Translations under genes and position numbers: made by a program | Origin: V1-33 sp039795165 | Lineage (GTDB): Bacteria > Verrucomicrobiota > Verrucomicrobiia > Verrucomicrobiales > V1-33 | NCBI GenBank assembly: GCA_039795165.1 | Contig: JBDKER010000015.1 | Location: forward strand, 43,529-107,528 | Direction of reading: 5' to 3' | Length of the DNA stretch: 64,000 bases | Shown here: positions 26,392 to 35,216 of the stretch, in pieces | Layout: each line of letters starts with the position of its first letter | How positions within the stretch are numbered: the stretch's first letter is position 1 | Notes under the pieces: generated by a model | Told to the model about the DNA's origin: nothing | Seen by the model: the letters and a program-made list of their open reading frames with translations, nothing else | Databases searched by the model: none

Positions 26392-26733
26392 ATGCCCACG
26401 TACGATTACGTCTGCCCCCAGTGCGGTCACGAGTTCGAAGTCTTCCAGTCGATGAATGACAAACGGCTCACCAAATGCCCGCAGAAAGGCTGCAAAGGAA
26501 AGATCCAGCGCAAGATCGGCGCCGGTGCCGGATTCGTTTTCAAGGGCTCCGGATTCTATATCACGGACTACCGCAGCGAAGGCTACAAGGCAGCCGCCAA
26601 ACAGGATACCTCGCCCGCCCCAGCCGCGGGAGGAGGGTCGGATTCCTCACCCGCACCAGCACAAGCAAAGGAATCAGCCCCCGCCACCAGCAAACCCGCA
26701 GCCAAACCCGCAAAAAAGGCAAAGGCGGACTAA
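26392..26733 (+). CDS. FmdB-family zinc-ribbon protein
   Basis: A 113-residue protein beginning MPTYDYVCPQCGHEFEVFQS, the FmdB/CxxC_CxxC_SSSS zinc ribbon, with the second metal pair spread as CPQKGC. The central part GAGFVFKGSGFYITDYR is also typical of the family. The C-terminal half is a low-complexity Ala/Pro/Lys tail ending in AKKAKAD. FmdB proteins are putative regulators of unknown mechanism. The stop codon TAA is part of the CTAA flanking the repeat element that begins at the next base. Confidence 0.88.
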   Translation: MPTYDYVCPQCGHEFEVFQSMNDKRLTKCPQKGCKGKIQRKIGAGAGFVFKGSGFYITDYRSEGYKAAAKQDTSPAPAAGGGSDSSPAPAQAKESAPATSKPAAKPAKKAKAD

Positions 26734-26956
26734 GAGCCTGTTGAAAAACCCGGACTGGTAGCGCGGCGAGGAATTCTTCCACAGGGCGAGGCGCAACAAA
26801 GGAAAAGGTCGAGACCTTCGACTGCGGCGCAACGAAGCCCTGTGAAATAAGGCCCGCCGCCCGCAGGGGATCCCAGCCCAAAGCCCACGGCGCAGCCGCT
26901 CATCCAACCACCGCAGACTCCGGATACGCTGCCGGGCCCGGTTTTTCAACAGGCTC
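26734..26956. mobile_element. 223-bp MITE-like element, copy 1
   Basis: The element begins GAGCCTGTTGAAAAACC and ends with the inverted complement GGTTTTTCAACAGGCTC. CTAA flanks both sides (26730-26733 and 26957-26960), as expected for a 4-bp target duplication. Inside, CACAGGGC (26780-26787) pairs with GCCCTGTG (26837-26844), enclosing AAGGTC/GACCTT (26805-26818). A second copy of exactly the same length lies at 51625-51847. It encodes no transposase. It fills the space between the convergent fmdB and squalene/phytoene synthase genes. Confidence 0.85.
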
Positions 26957-26967
26957 CTAAACCGCCC

Positions 26968-27963
26968 TCACCAATGCCGCGGCGGACGCATCGACAGCCA
27001 GATGCCACGGCGCAGCAGCCCGCGGATGGCCGCACGGTCCACCTTGGCCGCCACCGGCGGCCCGCTTCCTGACTGCTGCTCCAGCAGATCAAGGGTCGCT
27101 TCGCCAATCAGCATCGGCAGCACGGCGGCCAACCGGAGACGGAACGACCGCAGGTTCTTCACATACGGCCGACCATTTCCCAGCCAGTCCCGCGCCACCG
27201 GAAGCCAGCGGCTGCGGACCTCATGCCACGGTGCCCAGTCGGCAGCCGGCCACACCAATTCACCACGCAGGCCCGCCGCACGCAATTCATCCCCGGGAAG
27301 ATAACACCGCCCAATGCCCGCATCGCCGGGAAGATCCCGCAGAATGTTGACCAGCTGAAGTCCCTGACCGTACCGGACACCCCAGCGGATCATCCCGCCG
27401 GCAGGCACAGCCGCAAATCCCGGCATGACTTCGGCACACACCGCCGTCCAGAATTCTCCGACACAGCCAGCCACCAGCCAGGTGTACTCTTCAAGGGCCG
27501 CCGCATCAGGCAAAGCCCGCAGGCGCTCCGCATCGGGAAACCTCTCCAGATCAAGGGACTGACCCCGGATGATGTGACCCAGAACCGTCCGCACGAGCCG
27601 ACGCTGCGCACCAGGCAGTTGTTCATACTCCCGGAAACACTCGGGCAACCGACGCAGCAGCACCCGCTCGCCAAGGTGCCCGACCGATTCCGCACAGGCG
27701 GCTGCCCGGCCGAGAAAATCCGGCCCAGCACCCTCCACCAGCGCTTCGCGGAATTCGCCCAGCAGACCCCGCCGCCAGTCAGCCGCCCGCTCCGCAGTGT
27801 CCGCCACCGTATCGGTCGCCCGCGCTAGCAGATAACTCAGACTGAGAGGATGCCGCACCGGACCGGGCAGCACCCGCAGACTCAGATAAAAGGAACGCGA
27901 AACCGCCGCGAGCAGTTCCCGCGTAACCGGTCCCGATTCGCTGGAGTTTCTGCGCGAATCCAT
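26968..27963 (-). CDS. Squalene/phytoene synthase-family protein
   Basis: A 331-residue head-to-head prenyl synthase. The first Asp-rich motif is ARATDTVADTAE (near residue 50). The second is QLVNILRDLPGDAGIGRCYLP (near residue 205), where the Asp residues bind magnesium-diphosphate. SRSFYLSLRVLP at the N-terminus is a family hallmark. It condenses two C15 or C20 prenyl diphosphates to squalene or phytoene. Sequence alone does not separate the two, and no carotenoid or hopanoid partner gene is nearby. It lies 27 bases after pheT on the same strand. Confidence 0.87.
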   Translation of the reverse strand: MDSRRNSSESGPVTRELLAAVSRSFYLSLRVLPGPVRHPLSLSYLLARATDTVADTAERAADWRRGLLGEFREALVEGAGPDFLGRAAACAESVGHLGERVLLRRLPECFREYEQLPGAQRRLVRTVLGHIIRGQSLDLERFPDAERLRALPDAAALEEYTWLVAGCVGEFWTAVCAEVMPGFAAVPAGGMIRWGVRYGQGLQLVNILRDLPGDAGIGRCYLPGDELRAAGLRGELVWPAADWAPWHEVRSRWLPVARDWLGNGRPYVKNLRSFRLRLAAVLPMLIGEATLDLLEQQSGSGPPVAAKVDRAAIRGLLRRGIWLSMRPPRHW

Positions 27964-27990
27964 GCCCTGTTCTTCTCGAGCTTCCCGGTT

Positions 27991-30369
27991 TCAGCGGATC
28001 GTCACCGGCAGGGCCTTCGTGAGCGCCGCGAGAACCCGCTGATGCACCGCATCCACCTCGCTGCCTTCCAGAGTCCTCGAACGGTCGCGGTACGTCAGCG
28101 TATACGCGACCGACTTCCGCCCACGCGCCAGCTTCACCCCCTCGGGATCACTGAAAACATCGAAGATCACCGCCCCCGCAAACAACGGCTCCTTCAGCCC
28201 CGCAAAGAAATCCTCGAACCTGCTGTTCGGGAAATCACCCGCCGTCTCCATGGCCACATCCCGGCTCACCGACGGAAACCGCGGCAGTTCATCGAACTTC
28301 ACCTCGCGCACCACCGCCTTCTGCAGAGCCCCAGTGTCCAGCTCAGCCACGAAAACCGGATGACGCGACCCCATGGCCCGCTCCCGCGATGGATGCAGCC
28401 GACCACCCTGCCCCACGGACTTGCCATTGATCTGAATGCTGCCGCCAGCCAGCAGAACCGCAGGCAACCGCCCCGGCTTCCACTTCACGGACGCCCCGGG
28501 GAACAAACTCTCCAGCAACCCGCGCAGATCGAAGAGATCAGCAGCCTCCGGATCGCCCTCCGTCCACGCCACCGGAACCGCCGGACCGGACAGCAGCACA
28601 CCTAGCACATCACGCTCAACCGCCCGCCCATCAGCCGCCGCAGCAAACACCGTCCCTTCTTCAAAGAACCGCAGACCGCTGCGCCCCATCCGGATGTTCC
28701 GCTCGGCCACCGCCAGCAGTCCCGGCAGAACCCCCGGACGCATCACCGTGAGATCGTCACTCAGCGGATTGCGCAGCGGCAATGGCACCAGAGGCTGCGG
28801 ATTCGTACCCAGATGATCCGCCAGTTGCGCATCAGAAATCAGCTTGATGGTCTGCGCCTCCCAAACCCCGCGCGCCGCCAAGCCCCGCCGCAGCTCCATC
28901 CGGAAATCATACTGCTCATCCGCCGCACTCTGCTCCGCAAACAAGGCCGCCCCACCCGACGGAAGATTCTCGATGCCATGCACCCGCGCCACTTCCTCGA
29001 TCAGATCCACCGGCCTCTTCAGATCCTGCCGGTACGACGGCACCTTCCAGCCGTCCGCTGTCCGACCGAGGCCCAGCCGACTCAGAATGCTCTCGATCTC
29101 TTCATCGGAAATGTCCGTCCCCAGCAGCTTGCGGCACCGCTCCGGATCCAGTGCCACCGTGCCCGTGAGCTGCGGCACCGCCCCAGCAGCCAGCACCTCT
29201 CCCGATGCAGTCCCTCCCGCAGTCTCCAGAATCAGACGCACCGCCAGCCGGGCCGACGCCAGCACCTGCTCCGGATCCACCCCGCGCTCAAATCGATAAC
29301 TGCTGTCGGAATGCATCGCCAGGCGACGGCTCGTCCGCCGCACGGTTCCCGTATGGAAATAAGCCGACTCCAGCAGAATATCAGTCGTCGCTTCCGTCAC
29401 CCCGGACTCCAGACCCCCCATCACTCCGGCAAGCGCCACCGGACCACTCCCGTCGGCAATCACCAGATCACCCGCATCAAGCACACACTTCCGGCCATCC
29501 AGTGCCGCAAATTCCTCGCCTTCCCGAGCCCGCCGCACCACGATGCCACCGCGCAGCTTCCCCGCATCAAATGCATGCAGCGGCTGCCCGGTCTCCATGA
29601 GCACAAAATTCGTCACATCGACCACATTGTTGATCGGACGCAGCCCCACACTCTCCAGCCTCTTCCGCAGCCACTCGGGCGACGGACCGACCGTCACCCC
29701 GCTCACCCTCCACGCACTGTAGAACGGGCAGCCATCCTCCGCCGTCACCGACACTTCATCCGCCCGCGCTTCCCGCACTTCCCCCGCCGCACCCGCTTCC
29801 GCCGGCCGCAGCTCACGCCCCGTCAGCGCACTCAATTCCCTCGCCATGCCCCGGTGCGACAGCAGATCCGGTCGGTTGGGCGTCACTTCCACCTCGATAA
29901 GTGTATCGCTCCCCAGATAATCGCGCAGCGGCTTCCCCACAGGCGCATCCGGCGGCAGAATCATGAGCCCTTCGTGATTGTCTCCCATCCCCAGTTCCCG
30001 GCTGCTGCACATCATGCCCTGACTCAGCACGCCGCGCAGTTCACTCTCCCGGATCGTGAAATCCCCGGGCAGCACCGCCCCCGGCAAGGCCAGCGGCACA
30101 CAGTCACCCTCGGAAAAATTCTTCGCCCCGCACACAATCTGCCGAGGTTCACCCGAACCATCATCCACCCGGCAAAGCCGCAGCTTGTCCGCATTCGGAT
30201 GCGCCGTGAAACTCAGTACCTTCCCCACCACAATCAGCCCGGACGCCACGCCGCGCGACTCCATCGCCTCCACCTCCACCCCGGCAAAAGTCAGCAGATC
30301 CGCCAGCCCAGCCGGATCACAGCCGGTCAGATCAAGATGCATGGCAAGCCAGTTGAGGGAAACTTTCAT
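27991..30369 (-). CDS. pheT: Phenylalanine-tRNA ligase beta subunit
   Basis: A 792-residue PheT. It starts MKVSLNWLAMHLDL and has the EMAP/tRNA-binding domain (VGKVLSFTAHPNADKLRLC), the B3/B4 editing domain, the B5 domain and the core fold (NPLSDDLTVMRPGVLPGLL), and ends with the ferredoxin-fold anticodon-binding domain (FDELPRFPSVSRDVAME and LTYRDRSRTLEGSEVD). It charges tRNA-Phe together with PheS. pheS is not adjacent here: the genes upstream and downstream are unrelated. The ATG at 30369 is the family start. Confidence 0.95.
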   Translation of the reverse strand: MKVSLNWLAMHLDLTGCDPAGLADLLTFAGVEVEAMESRGVASGLIVVGKVLSFTAHPNADKLRLCRVDDGSGEPRQIVCGAKNFSEGDCVPLALPGAVLPGDFTIRESELRGVLSQGMMCSSRELGMGDNHEGLMILPPDAPVGKPLRDYLGSDTLIEVEVTPNRPDLLSHRGMARELSALTGRELRPAEAGAAGEVREARADEVSVTAEDGCPFYSAWRVSGVTVGPSPEWLRKRLESVGLRPINNVVDVTNFVLMETGQPLHAFDAGKLRGGIVVRRAREGEEFAALDGRKCVLDAGDLVIADGSGPVALAGVMGGLESGVTEATTDILLESAYFHTGTVRRTSRRLAMHSDSSYRFERGVDPEQVLASARLAVRLILETAGGTASGEVLAAGAVPQLTGTVALDPERCRKLLGTDISDEEIESILSRLGLGRTADGWKVPSYRQDLKRPVDLIEEVARVHGIENLPSGGAALFAEQSAADEQYDFRMELRRGLAARGVWEAQTIKLISDAQLADHLGTNPQPLVPLPLRNPLSDDLTVMRPGVLPGLLAVAERNIRMGRSGLRFFEEGTVFAAAADGRAVERDVLGVLLSGPAVPVAWTEGDPEAADLFDLRGLLESLFPGASVKWKPGRLPAVLLAGGSIQINGKSVGQGGRLHPSRERAMGSRHPVFVAELDTGALQKAVVREVKFDELPRFPSVSRDVAMETAGDFPNSRFEDFFAGLKEPLFAGAVIFDVFSDPEGVKLARGRKSVAYTLTYRDRSRTLEGSEVDAVHQRVLAALTKALPVTIR

Positions 30370-30504
30370 GGGTAAGTCAGTCTGAAATCGGATCGCGAGC
30401 ATGGCGACGCCCCCACCCCACGGCAACGGAAAACCGGAACCGGAATTCAGTCGGCAGCCACCCCGGATTGTGCTTCATTCCAGCAAAACCCCACTGCCTC
30501 TCCC

Positions 30505-31506
30505 ATGGACCCTCTCTCCTTCATTCTCCTGTTCCTGATCGTCGCTGTCGTGGTCTTCGCAGCCCTCGGGCTGCGCATCGTCCGCCACTCGGAAACCATG
30601 GTCATCGAACGCCTCGGCCGCTACCACCGCACCCTCAGCAGCGGCCTCAACATCATCTGGCCCTTCATCGACCGCCCCCGCGCCATTCACTGGCGCTACA
30701 CCGAAGCCGGACCCCAAGGACGCACTCTCTACCTGAACCGCTCCACCAACCGCATCGACCTCCGCGAAGCCGTCTACGACTTCCCCCGCCAGAACGTCAT
30801 CACACGCGACAACGTCTCCATCCTCATCAACGCCCTCGTCTACTTCCAGATCACCGACGCCATGAAGAGCGTCTACGAAATCAACAACCTCCCCGACGCC
30901 ATCGAGAAACTCACCCAGACCACCCTCCGCAACATCATCGGAGAACTCGACCTCGATCAGTGCCTCGTCAGCCGCGATACCATCAACAAGAAACTCGGCG
31001 TCATCCTCGACGACGCCACCAACAAATGGGGCGTCAAGGTCAACCGCGTCGAACTCCAGGACATCACCCCGCCCGCCGATGTCCAGCAGGCCATGGAAAA
31101 ACAGATGCGCGCCGAACGCGACCGCCGCGCCCAGATCCTCGCCGCAGAAGGATCCAAGGGTGCCGCTGTGCTCGAAGCCGAAGGCATCCGGGAGGCCGCC
31201 GTCAACAAGGCGGAAGGCGATCGCCAGGCCTCCATCCTCCGCGCAGAAGGGGAAGCCCAGGCCATGGAACGCATGGCCCTCGCCCAGGCCCAGGCCATCC
31301 GCGAAATCACCAGCGCACTCGCAGGCTCCAGCAGCACCGACCCGGCCGCCTACCTCATCGCCCGCCAGTATGTCGACACCCTCCGCGACATCACCAGCGG
31401 CAAGGACAACAAGGTAGTATACCTCCCCTACGAAGCCACCGGCGTCCTCGGTGCCCTCGGCGGCATCCGCGGCATCTTCAATCAGGACCAGACGCCAAAA
31501 GCATAG
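30505..31506 (+). CDS. SPFH/band 7 protein, QmcA-like
   Basis: A 333-residue stomatin/prohibitin-like protein. One N-terminal membrane helix (FILLFLIVAVVVFAALG) is followed by the band 7 domain (RHSETMVIERLGRYHRTLSSG ... DVSILINALVYFQITD-type pattern) and a long Glu/Ala-rich coiled coil (about residues 200-270). QmcA-type proteins form large membrane oligomers and are linked to FtsH-type proteolysis. No NfeD or protease gene is next to it. The 3' end overlaps the convergent ABC permease gene by 29 bases. Confidence 0.9.
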   Translation: MDPLSFILLFLIVAVVVFAALGLRIVRHSETMVIERLGRYHRTLSSGLNIIWPFIDRPRAIHWRYTEAGPQGRTLYLNRSTNRIDLREAVYDFPRQNVITRDNVSILINALVYFQITDAMKSVYEINNLPDAIEKLTQTTLRNIIGELDLDQCLVSRDTINKKLGVILDDATNKWGVKVNRVELQDITPPADVQQAMEKQMRAERDRRAQILAAEGSKGAAVLEAEGIREAAVNKAEGDRQASILRAEGEAQAMERMALAQAQAIREITSALAGSSSTDPAAYLIARQYVDTLRDITSGKDNKVVYLPYEATGVLGALGGIRGIFNQDQTPKA

Positions 31507-33241
31507 CCTCGGCCCGGCGCGCGCGCCGTTCCCCACGGTGCCGTGCCCACAGCCACAGCACCGCCAGCATCATCACGCCCTGCCAGAAAACAAAGGCCCG
31601 CGGCCCCGCCAGCCGCAGCACCCCGCTGTCCGTCGGATCAATGTCCGCCGATGGCAGCGCCGCAGCCACCGCATTCGCAGGTGCCACCAGCGGTGACAGA
31701 CTAGTCACCCAGACCGCCGCCGGAGAAACATCACGCCCCGCCGCCACCATGACCGCTCCCACCAGCAGCGGCACCACCCCAGCAAACACCACCGCCAGAA
31801 ACAATCCCTTCGCCCCGCGCAACTCATAGAGCAGCACCGCCAGCAGCGACGCCGTCAGCACCACCGACCCGAAAGCCAGCGGCGTCCAGCCGGGCAGTTC
31901 CACCCCGGGAAACCAATGCGACCCCGTTATCCGCTGCGCAAAGAGCCACCAGCCTGCCGCCCCGGCCAGCGACATCACCAACGCAAACGGCAAGGCCCCG
32001 GCTTCATCGGAAAACAACGGCACCTTCCCGCCCGTGATCCGCAGCGCCCGCCGCAACCCAGTCTTCTGCGTCTCAAGAGAAGGCGATACCATCACCGATA
32101 GCAGCACCACCGCCAGCACCGTCACCGTCCCATACAATCCAATCATGGCCGCCGCCTCGGACAGCGACGGTTCCCACTGCGTCAGCCGCCCCACCCGACC
32201 CCCGAACTGACTCAGAAACCGCCGCGAAATGAACAGCAGCCCAGGCGAAATCAGCGGCAGCGCACACCCCAGCAGCACCACCTGAATCCATCCCGCCAAG
32301 CCCGTCGCCCACACCTTGCCCAGTAGATGCGATTCACTCCGCCGCCACCGCCGCCACAGCATGAACCCAAAGGTGAAACACAGAACCAGCTGCGAAAACA
32401 CCGTGAACACCGCCTCGGGCAACCCCAGCCCGAAGAACCGTACGTCCGGCTCCAGTTCCCGCACCATCCGCAGCGCCATCCCCGCCGACTGCGGCAGAAA
32501 CCCCGGCAGATTCTCCATCACCACCGGCATGATCGTCAGATACTCGAAGTAAACGAGCCCCAGATTCGCCAGCTGCGGAATTACCGTGTAGAGCAGAAAT
32601 ACCCCGCCCATCGACACCAGAAAGGCCCAGCGACGGTTCCGCAGCACCGTCCCCGCCGTCAGACCAGTCAGATGATAGAGCACTGCCGCCGTCAGCAGCA
32701 CCGCATACACCGGCACCCAGTTCTCCCACGGCACTTCCCCCTTCCAGATCCCCCACACCGTAAACGGCAGCGTCGCCGCAAACAGCAGCCATTCGCGCAC
32801 CGGCAACCCAAAGAGATACCCGAGAACTTTCGCCAGCGGCGTCATCGGCGACAGCCTCATATAATCCATGGTCCCCTCATCCGCATCCGACGTCATCCCG
32901 CCCGCCACCTGCCCAGTCCCGATCACAAAGAGCAGAAATCCCTGCACCGCCAGCAACGGCAGCAGACTCATCCGCTCGACCGACTCCATCGTCAGCGTCA
33001 GCCCACCCGGCACCGGCCGTCCCTCGGCCATGGCTGCCTGCGCCACCCGCTGATGATACTCGATCTGCGACTTCCCGATCGTCCGCGCGATCGTGAAGAT
33101 GAAGCCGGTCACCAGCAGCACAATGAGCAGCGACGCCCCCAGCGGACGCGGCCGCAGCCTCGTGCGCAGAAACCTCCGCAGAATCGGATTGCGCCACAGC
33201 TGCCATGCCGGGGCCGGGCCGGAAAAGGTCGCTTCGTTCAT
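31478..33241 (-). CDS. ABC transporter permease
   Basis: A 587-residue membrane protein with about 12 predicted hydrophobic segments, fitting an ABC-2-type permease of the kind that carries two membrane halves. The motif DADEGTMDYMRLSPMTPLAKVLGYLFGLPVREW near residue 125-155 resembles the coupling region of ABC-2 permeases. It is translated from an ATG that overlaps the stop of the ATPase gene (ATGA), so the two form one exporter. The substrate is unknown. The start at 33241 is 20 codons inside a longer open frame and is preferred for this coupling. Confidence 0.78.
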   Translation of the reverse strand: MNEATFSGPAPAWQLWRNPILRRFLRTRLRPRPLGASLLIVLLVTGFIFTIARTIGKSQIEYHQRVAQAAMAEGRPVPGGLTLTMESVERMSLLPLLAVQGFLLFVIGTGQVAGGMTSDADEGTMDYMRLSPMTPLAKVLGYLFGLPVREWLLFAATLPFTVWGIWKGEVPWENWVPVYAVLLTAAVLYHLTGLTAGTVLRNRRWAFLVSMGGVFLLYTVIPQLANLGLVYFEYLTIMPVVMENLPGFLPQSAGMALRMVRELEPDVRFFGLGLPEAVFTVFSQLVLCFTFGFMLWRRWRRSESHLLGKVWATGLAGWIQVVLLGCALPLISPGLLFISRRFLSQFGGRVGRLTQWEPSLSEAAAMIGLYGTVTVLAVVLLSVMVSPSLETQKTGLRRALRITGGKVPLFSDEAGALPFALVMSLAGAAGWWLFAQRITGSHWFPGVELPGWTPLAFGSVVLTASLLAVLLYELRGAKGLFLAVVFAGVVPLLVGAVMVAAGRDVSPAAVWVTSLSPLVAPANAVAAALPSADIDPTDSGVLRLAGPRAFVFWQGVMMLAVLWLWARHRGERRARRAEAMLLASGPD

Positions 33242-34185
33242 GTGTTCTGCTCGGCTACAGTTATGAGAAGATCCTCGAAACTCGACTTCCGTTCCTCGCA
33301 CGAAGTCACCCGGAACCCCGCAGCAATCAGCCCCGCCAGCAAGTCGGCCTGCGATTCATGCGTCCCGGAAAACACCAGCGAGACCCGCTCGCCCGCCACT
33401 TCCACCAACCCCACTTCCGCATGCCCACGCAGCCAGATGGCCGCTTCTTCCACCCGGCCCAGCAGCCCAAGCACCAGACCCCGGTCGCGCCGGTCGAGAT
33501 CGCGCCGCACTTCATCCGCCGTCCCGGAAGAAAGAAGCCGGCCACGGGCCATCACACAGAGCGACGTGCACATCTCCGCCAACTCGCTGAGAATGTGCGA
33601 ACTCACCATCACCGTGGTCCCTCCCTCGGCGAGACGCCGCAGCGTCAGCCGCAGATTGCGGCGCGACAGTGGGTCCATCCCGCTCGCCGGTTCATCCAGC
33701 ACCATCACGCGCGGCCGGTGCAGCAGGGTCCGCGCCAGCACCAGCCGCTGCGTCTGCCCGCGGCTCAGCGAACGACACATCGCCTCCCGCTTGTCCGCCA
33801 ACTGCACCTGCTCGAGGCATTCTTCCCAGCGCGCACGCCGCTCGGCAGCACTGCCGCCCAGAAACGATTCACAGGAAAGATCCAGAAATTCCCACGCCTT
33901 CATGTCCGATGGCACCGGTGCAAGGTCAGGCATGTACCCAAGCAGCCGCCGCGCTTCCTCTGGGTGTTCAAAGATATCAACCCCTCCCAGCCGCACCGTT
34001 CCATACGTCGGAGTCTGCAGCGTCGCGAGCACCCGGAACGTACTCGTCTTGCCTGCCCCATTCGGACCAACGAGGCCAAAGACCTCACCCGCCGGAACCT
34101 CCAGCGTAAGGTCGTTCACCGCCACAAAGTCCCCATAATCAACACGCAGATTGCGGATCTCGATGGCAGGGGGCGCGGCGGTCAT
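33238..34185 (-). CDS. ABC transporter ATP-binding protein
   Basis: A 315-residue ABC ATPase. Walker A is GPNGAGKTS (near residue 41), the signature is LSRGQTQRL, Walker B is VMVLDEPASGMDP, and the switch histidine is in VSSHILSELAEM. The C-terminal 90 residues form a regulatory tail, as in the CcmA/NatA-type exporters. It pairs with the permease gene that overlaps its stop by four bases. It is divergent from the helical exported protein gene, 55 bases apart, and a shared promoter region is likely there. Confidence 0.9.
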   Translation of the reverse strand: MTAAPPAIEIRNLRVDYGDFVAVNDLTLEVPAGEVFGLVGPNGAGKTSTFRVLATLQTPTYGTVRLGGVDIFEHPEEARRLLGYMPDLAPVPSDMKAWEFLDLSCESFLGGSAAERRARWEECLEQVQLADKREAMCRSLSRGQTQRLVLARTLLHRPRVMVLDEPASGMDPLSRRNLRLTLRRLAEGGTTVMVSSHILSELAEMCTSLCVMARGRLLSSGTADEVRRDLDRRDRGLVLGLLGRVEEAAIWLRGHAEVGLVEVAGERVSLVFSGTHESQADLLAGLIAAGFRVTSCEERKSSFEDLLITVAEQNT

Positions 34186-34240
34186 GAAAGCCGGAATGAT
34201 GCCGACCCGCACGGTGGTGGACAACGGAAATCTTCGTGAG

Positions 34241-35188
34241 ATGATCACACTCATGCGCCCTGTCCTCTTCCTTCTCCTCGGTGCGGCTGTCGGCATCGCC
34301 GGTGCCACCCTCTTCCGCGGCAGCCTCCCCCCACCCGGAGGCTCCCAGGAAGCCCGCATCCTCGAACTCGAAAACACCCTCCGCGAAACCAAACTCCAGC
34401 TCGCCAGAATCGATCCCGCACAGGCCCGCCCGCGCGAAGACGGAGCCAGCGCCCTCGGCCGCGGCGTGCGCCAGGCACTCGACGATCTCAAAGCCGGCCG
34501 CCCGGTCGACATGAATCTCCTCTTCCACGCCGCCAAACCATTCCTGCGCGACTTCTTCCCCCTCTTCGATAACATCCGGAAACGCGACGAACAGCACCGC
34601 TTCGATAGCATGTCAGGCGAATACGCCCGCAAATACAACCTCTCGCCGGCACAGCAGGAGGAACTCAAACAATGGCTCCGGAACCGCTCGGATCAGAATG
34701 CCATGCTCTTCCAGCAACTCGTGCTCGCCGACGGGGCCCGCTTCGAAGACTTCGTCAAAGCCACCAGAAACCAGCGCTGGGACGATGGCATCGATGGCTT
34801 CATGGAAGGTCAGCTCGATGGTGACCGCCTCACCGCCTACCGCCGCGACCGCATGAACCAGCGCGCCGAACGCGTCCAGCAGGAAGCAGACTGGCGCATG
34901 CAGCGGCTCCATCAGACGGTCAATCTCGACGAAGCCCAGCAGGATCAGGTCTTCTCCATCATGGCCCGCAGCTCGAAGGATTTCGATCCCTCCATGCAGA
35001 TCGAAGGCGTCAGCACGGACGCCGAGCCCGGGAACGACCGCAACGCCGCCATCATGGATGTCCTCCGCCCAGACCAGCGCGATGCCTACACCGCATGGCG
35101 CGATGAACGCGCCGCCCACGCCCGCCGCGAATTCGAGGAAATCGGACTCAAGATGCCGGAGGGCTGGGACGCCATCGACGACGACTGA
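34241..35188 (+). CDS. Exported or membrane-anchored helical protein, unknown
   Basis: A 315-residue protein with an N-terminal hydrophobic segment (PVLFLLLGAAVGIAGATLF) followed by a coiled coil (EARILELENTLRETKLQLA) and a helical body rich in Arg, Asp and Gln. No known domain is recognised. It is divergent from the ABC ATPase gene. The start could be 34241 or the internal ATG at 34253 (MRPVLFLLL), and the second leaves the hydrophobic segment at the very N-terminus. The body's alternation of charged helices resembles Spy-like or other periplasmic chaperone-type proteins, but this is only a resemblance. Confidence 0.6.
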   Translation: MITLMRPVLFLLLGAAVGIAGATLFRGSLPPPGGSQEARILELENTLRETKLQLARIDPAQARPREDGASALGRGVRQALDDLKAGRPVDMNLLFHAAKPFLRDFFPLFDNIRKRDEQHRFDSMSGEYARKYNLSPAQQEELKQWLRNRSDQNAMLFQQLVLADGARFEDFVKATRNQRWDDGIDGFMEGQLDGDRLTAYRRDRMNQRAERVQQEADWRMQRLHQTVNLDEAQQDQVFSIMARSSKDFDPSMQIEGVSTDAEPGNDRNAAIMDVLRPDQRDAYTAWRDERAAHARREFEEIGLKMPEGWDAIDDD

Positions 35189-35216
35189 TTCCACAGAGCG
35201 GCACGCCCCGGCATTC

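Noticed and set aside
26674..26949. Minus-strand open frame through repeat copy 1 (similar frame in copy 2)
   Set aside because: The similarity follows from DNA identity of the two copies. There is no start signal or known domain and the sequence is Arg-rich, as in GC-driven shadow frames.
28813..30375. Plus-strand open frame opposite pheT
   Set aside because: Shadow frame of a conserved tRNA synthetase gene with no protein-like pattern.
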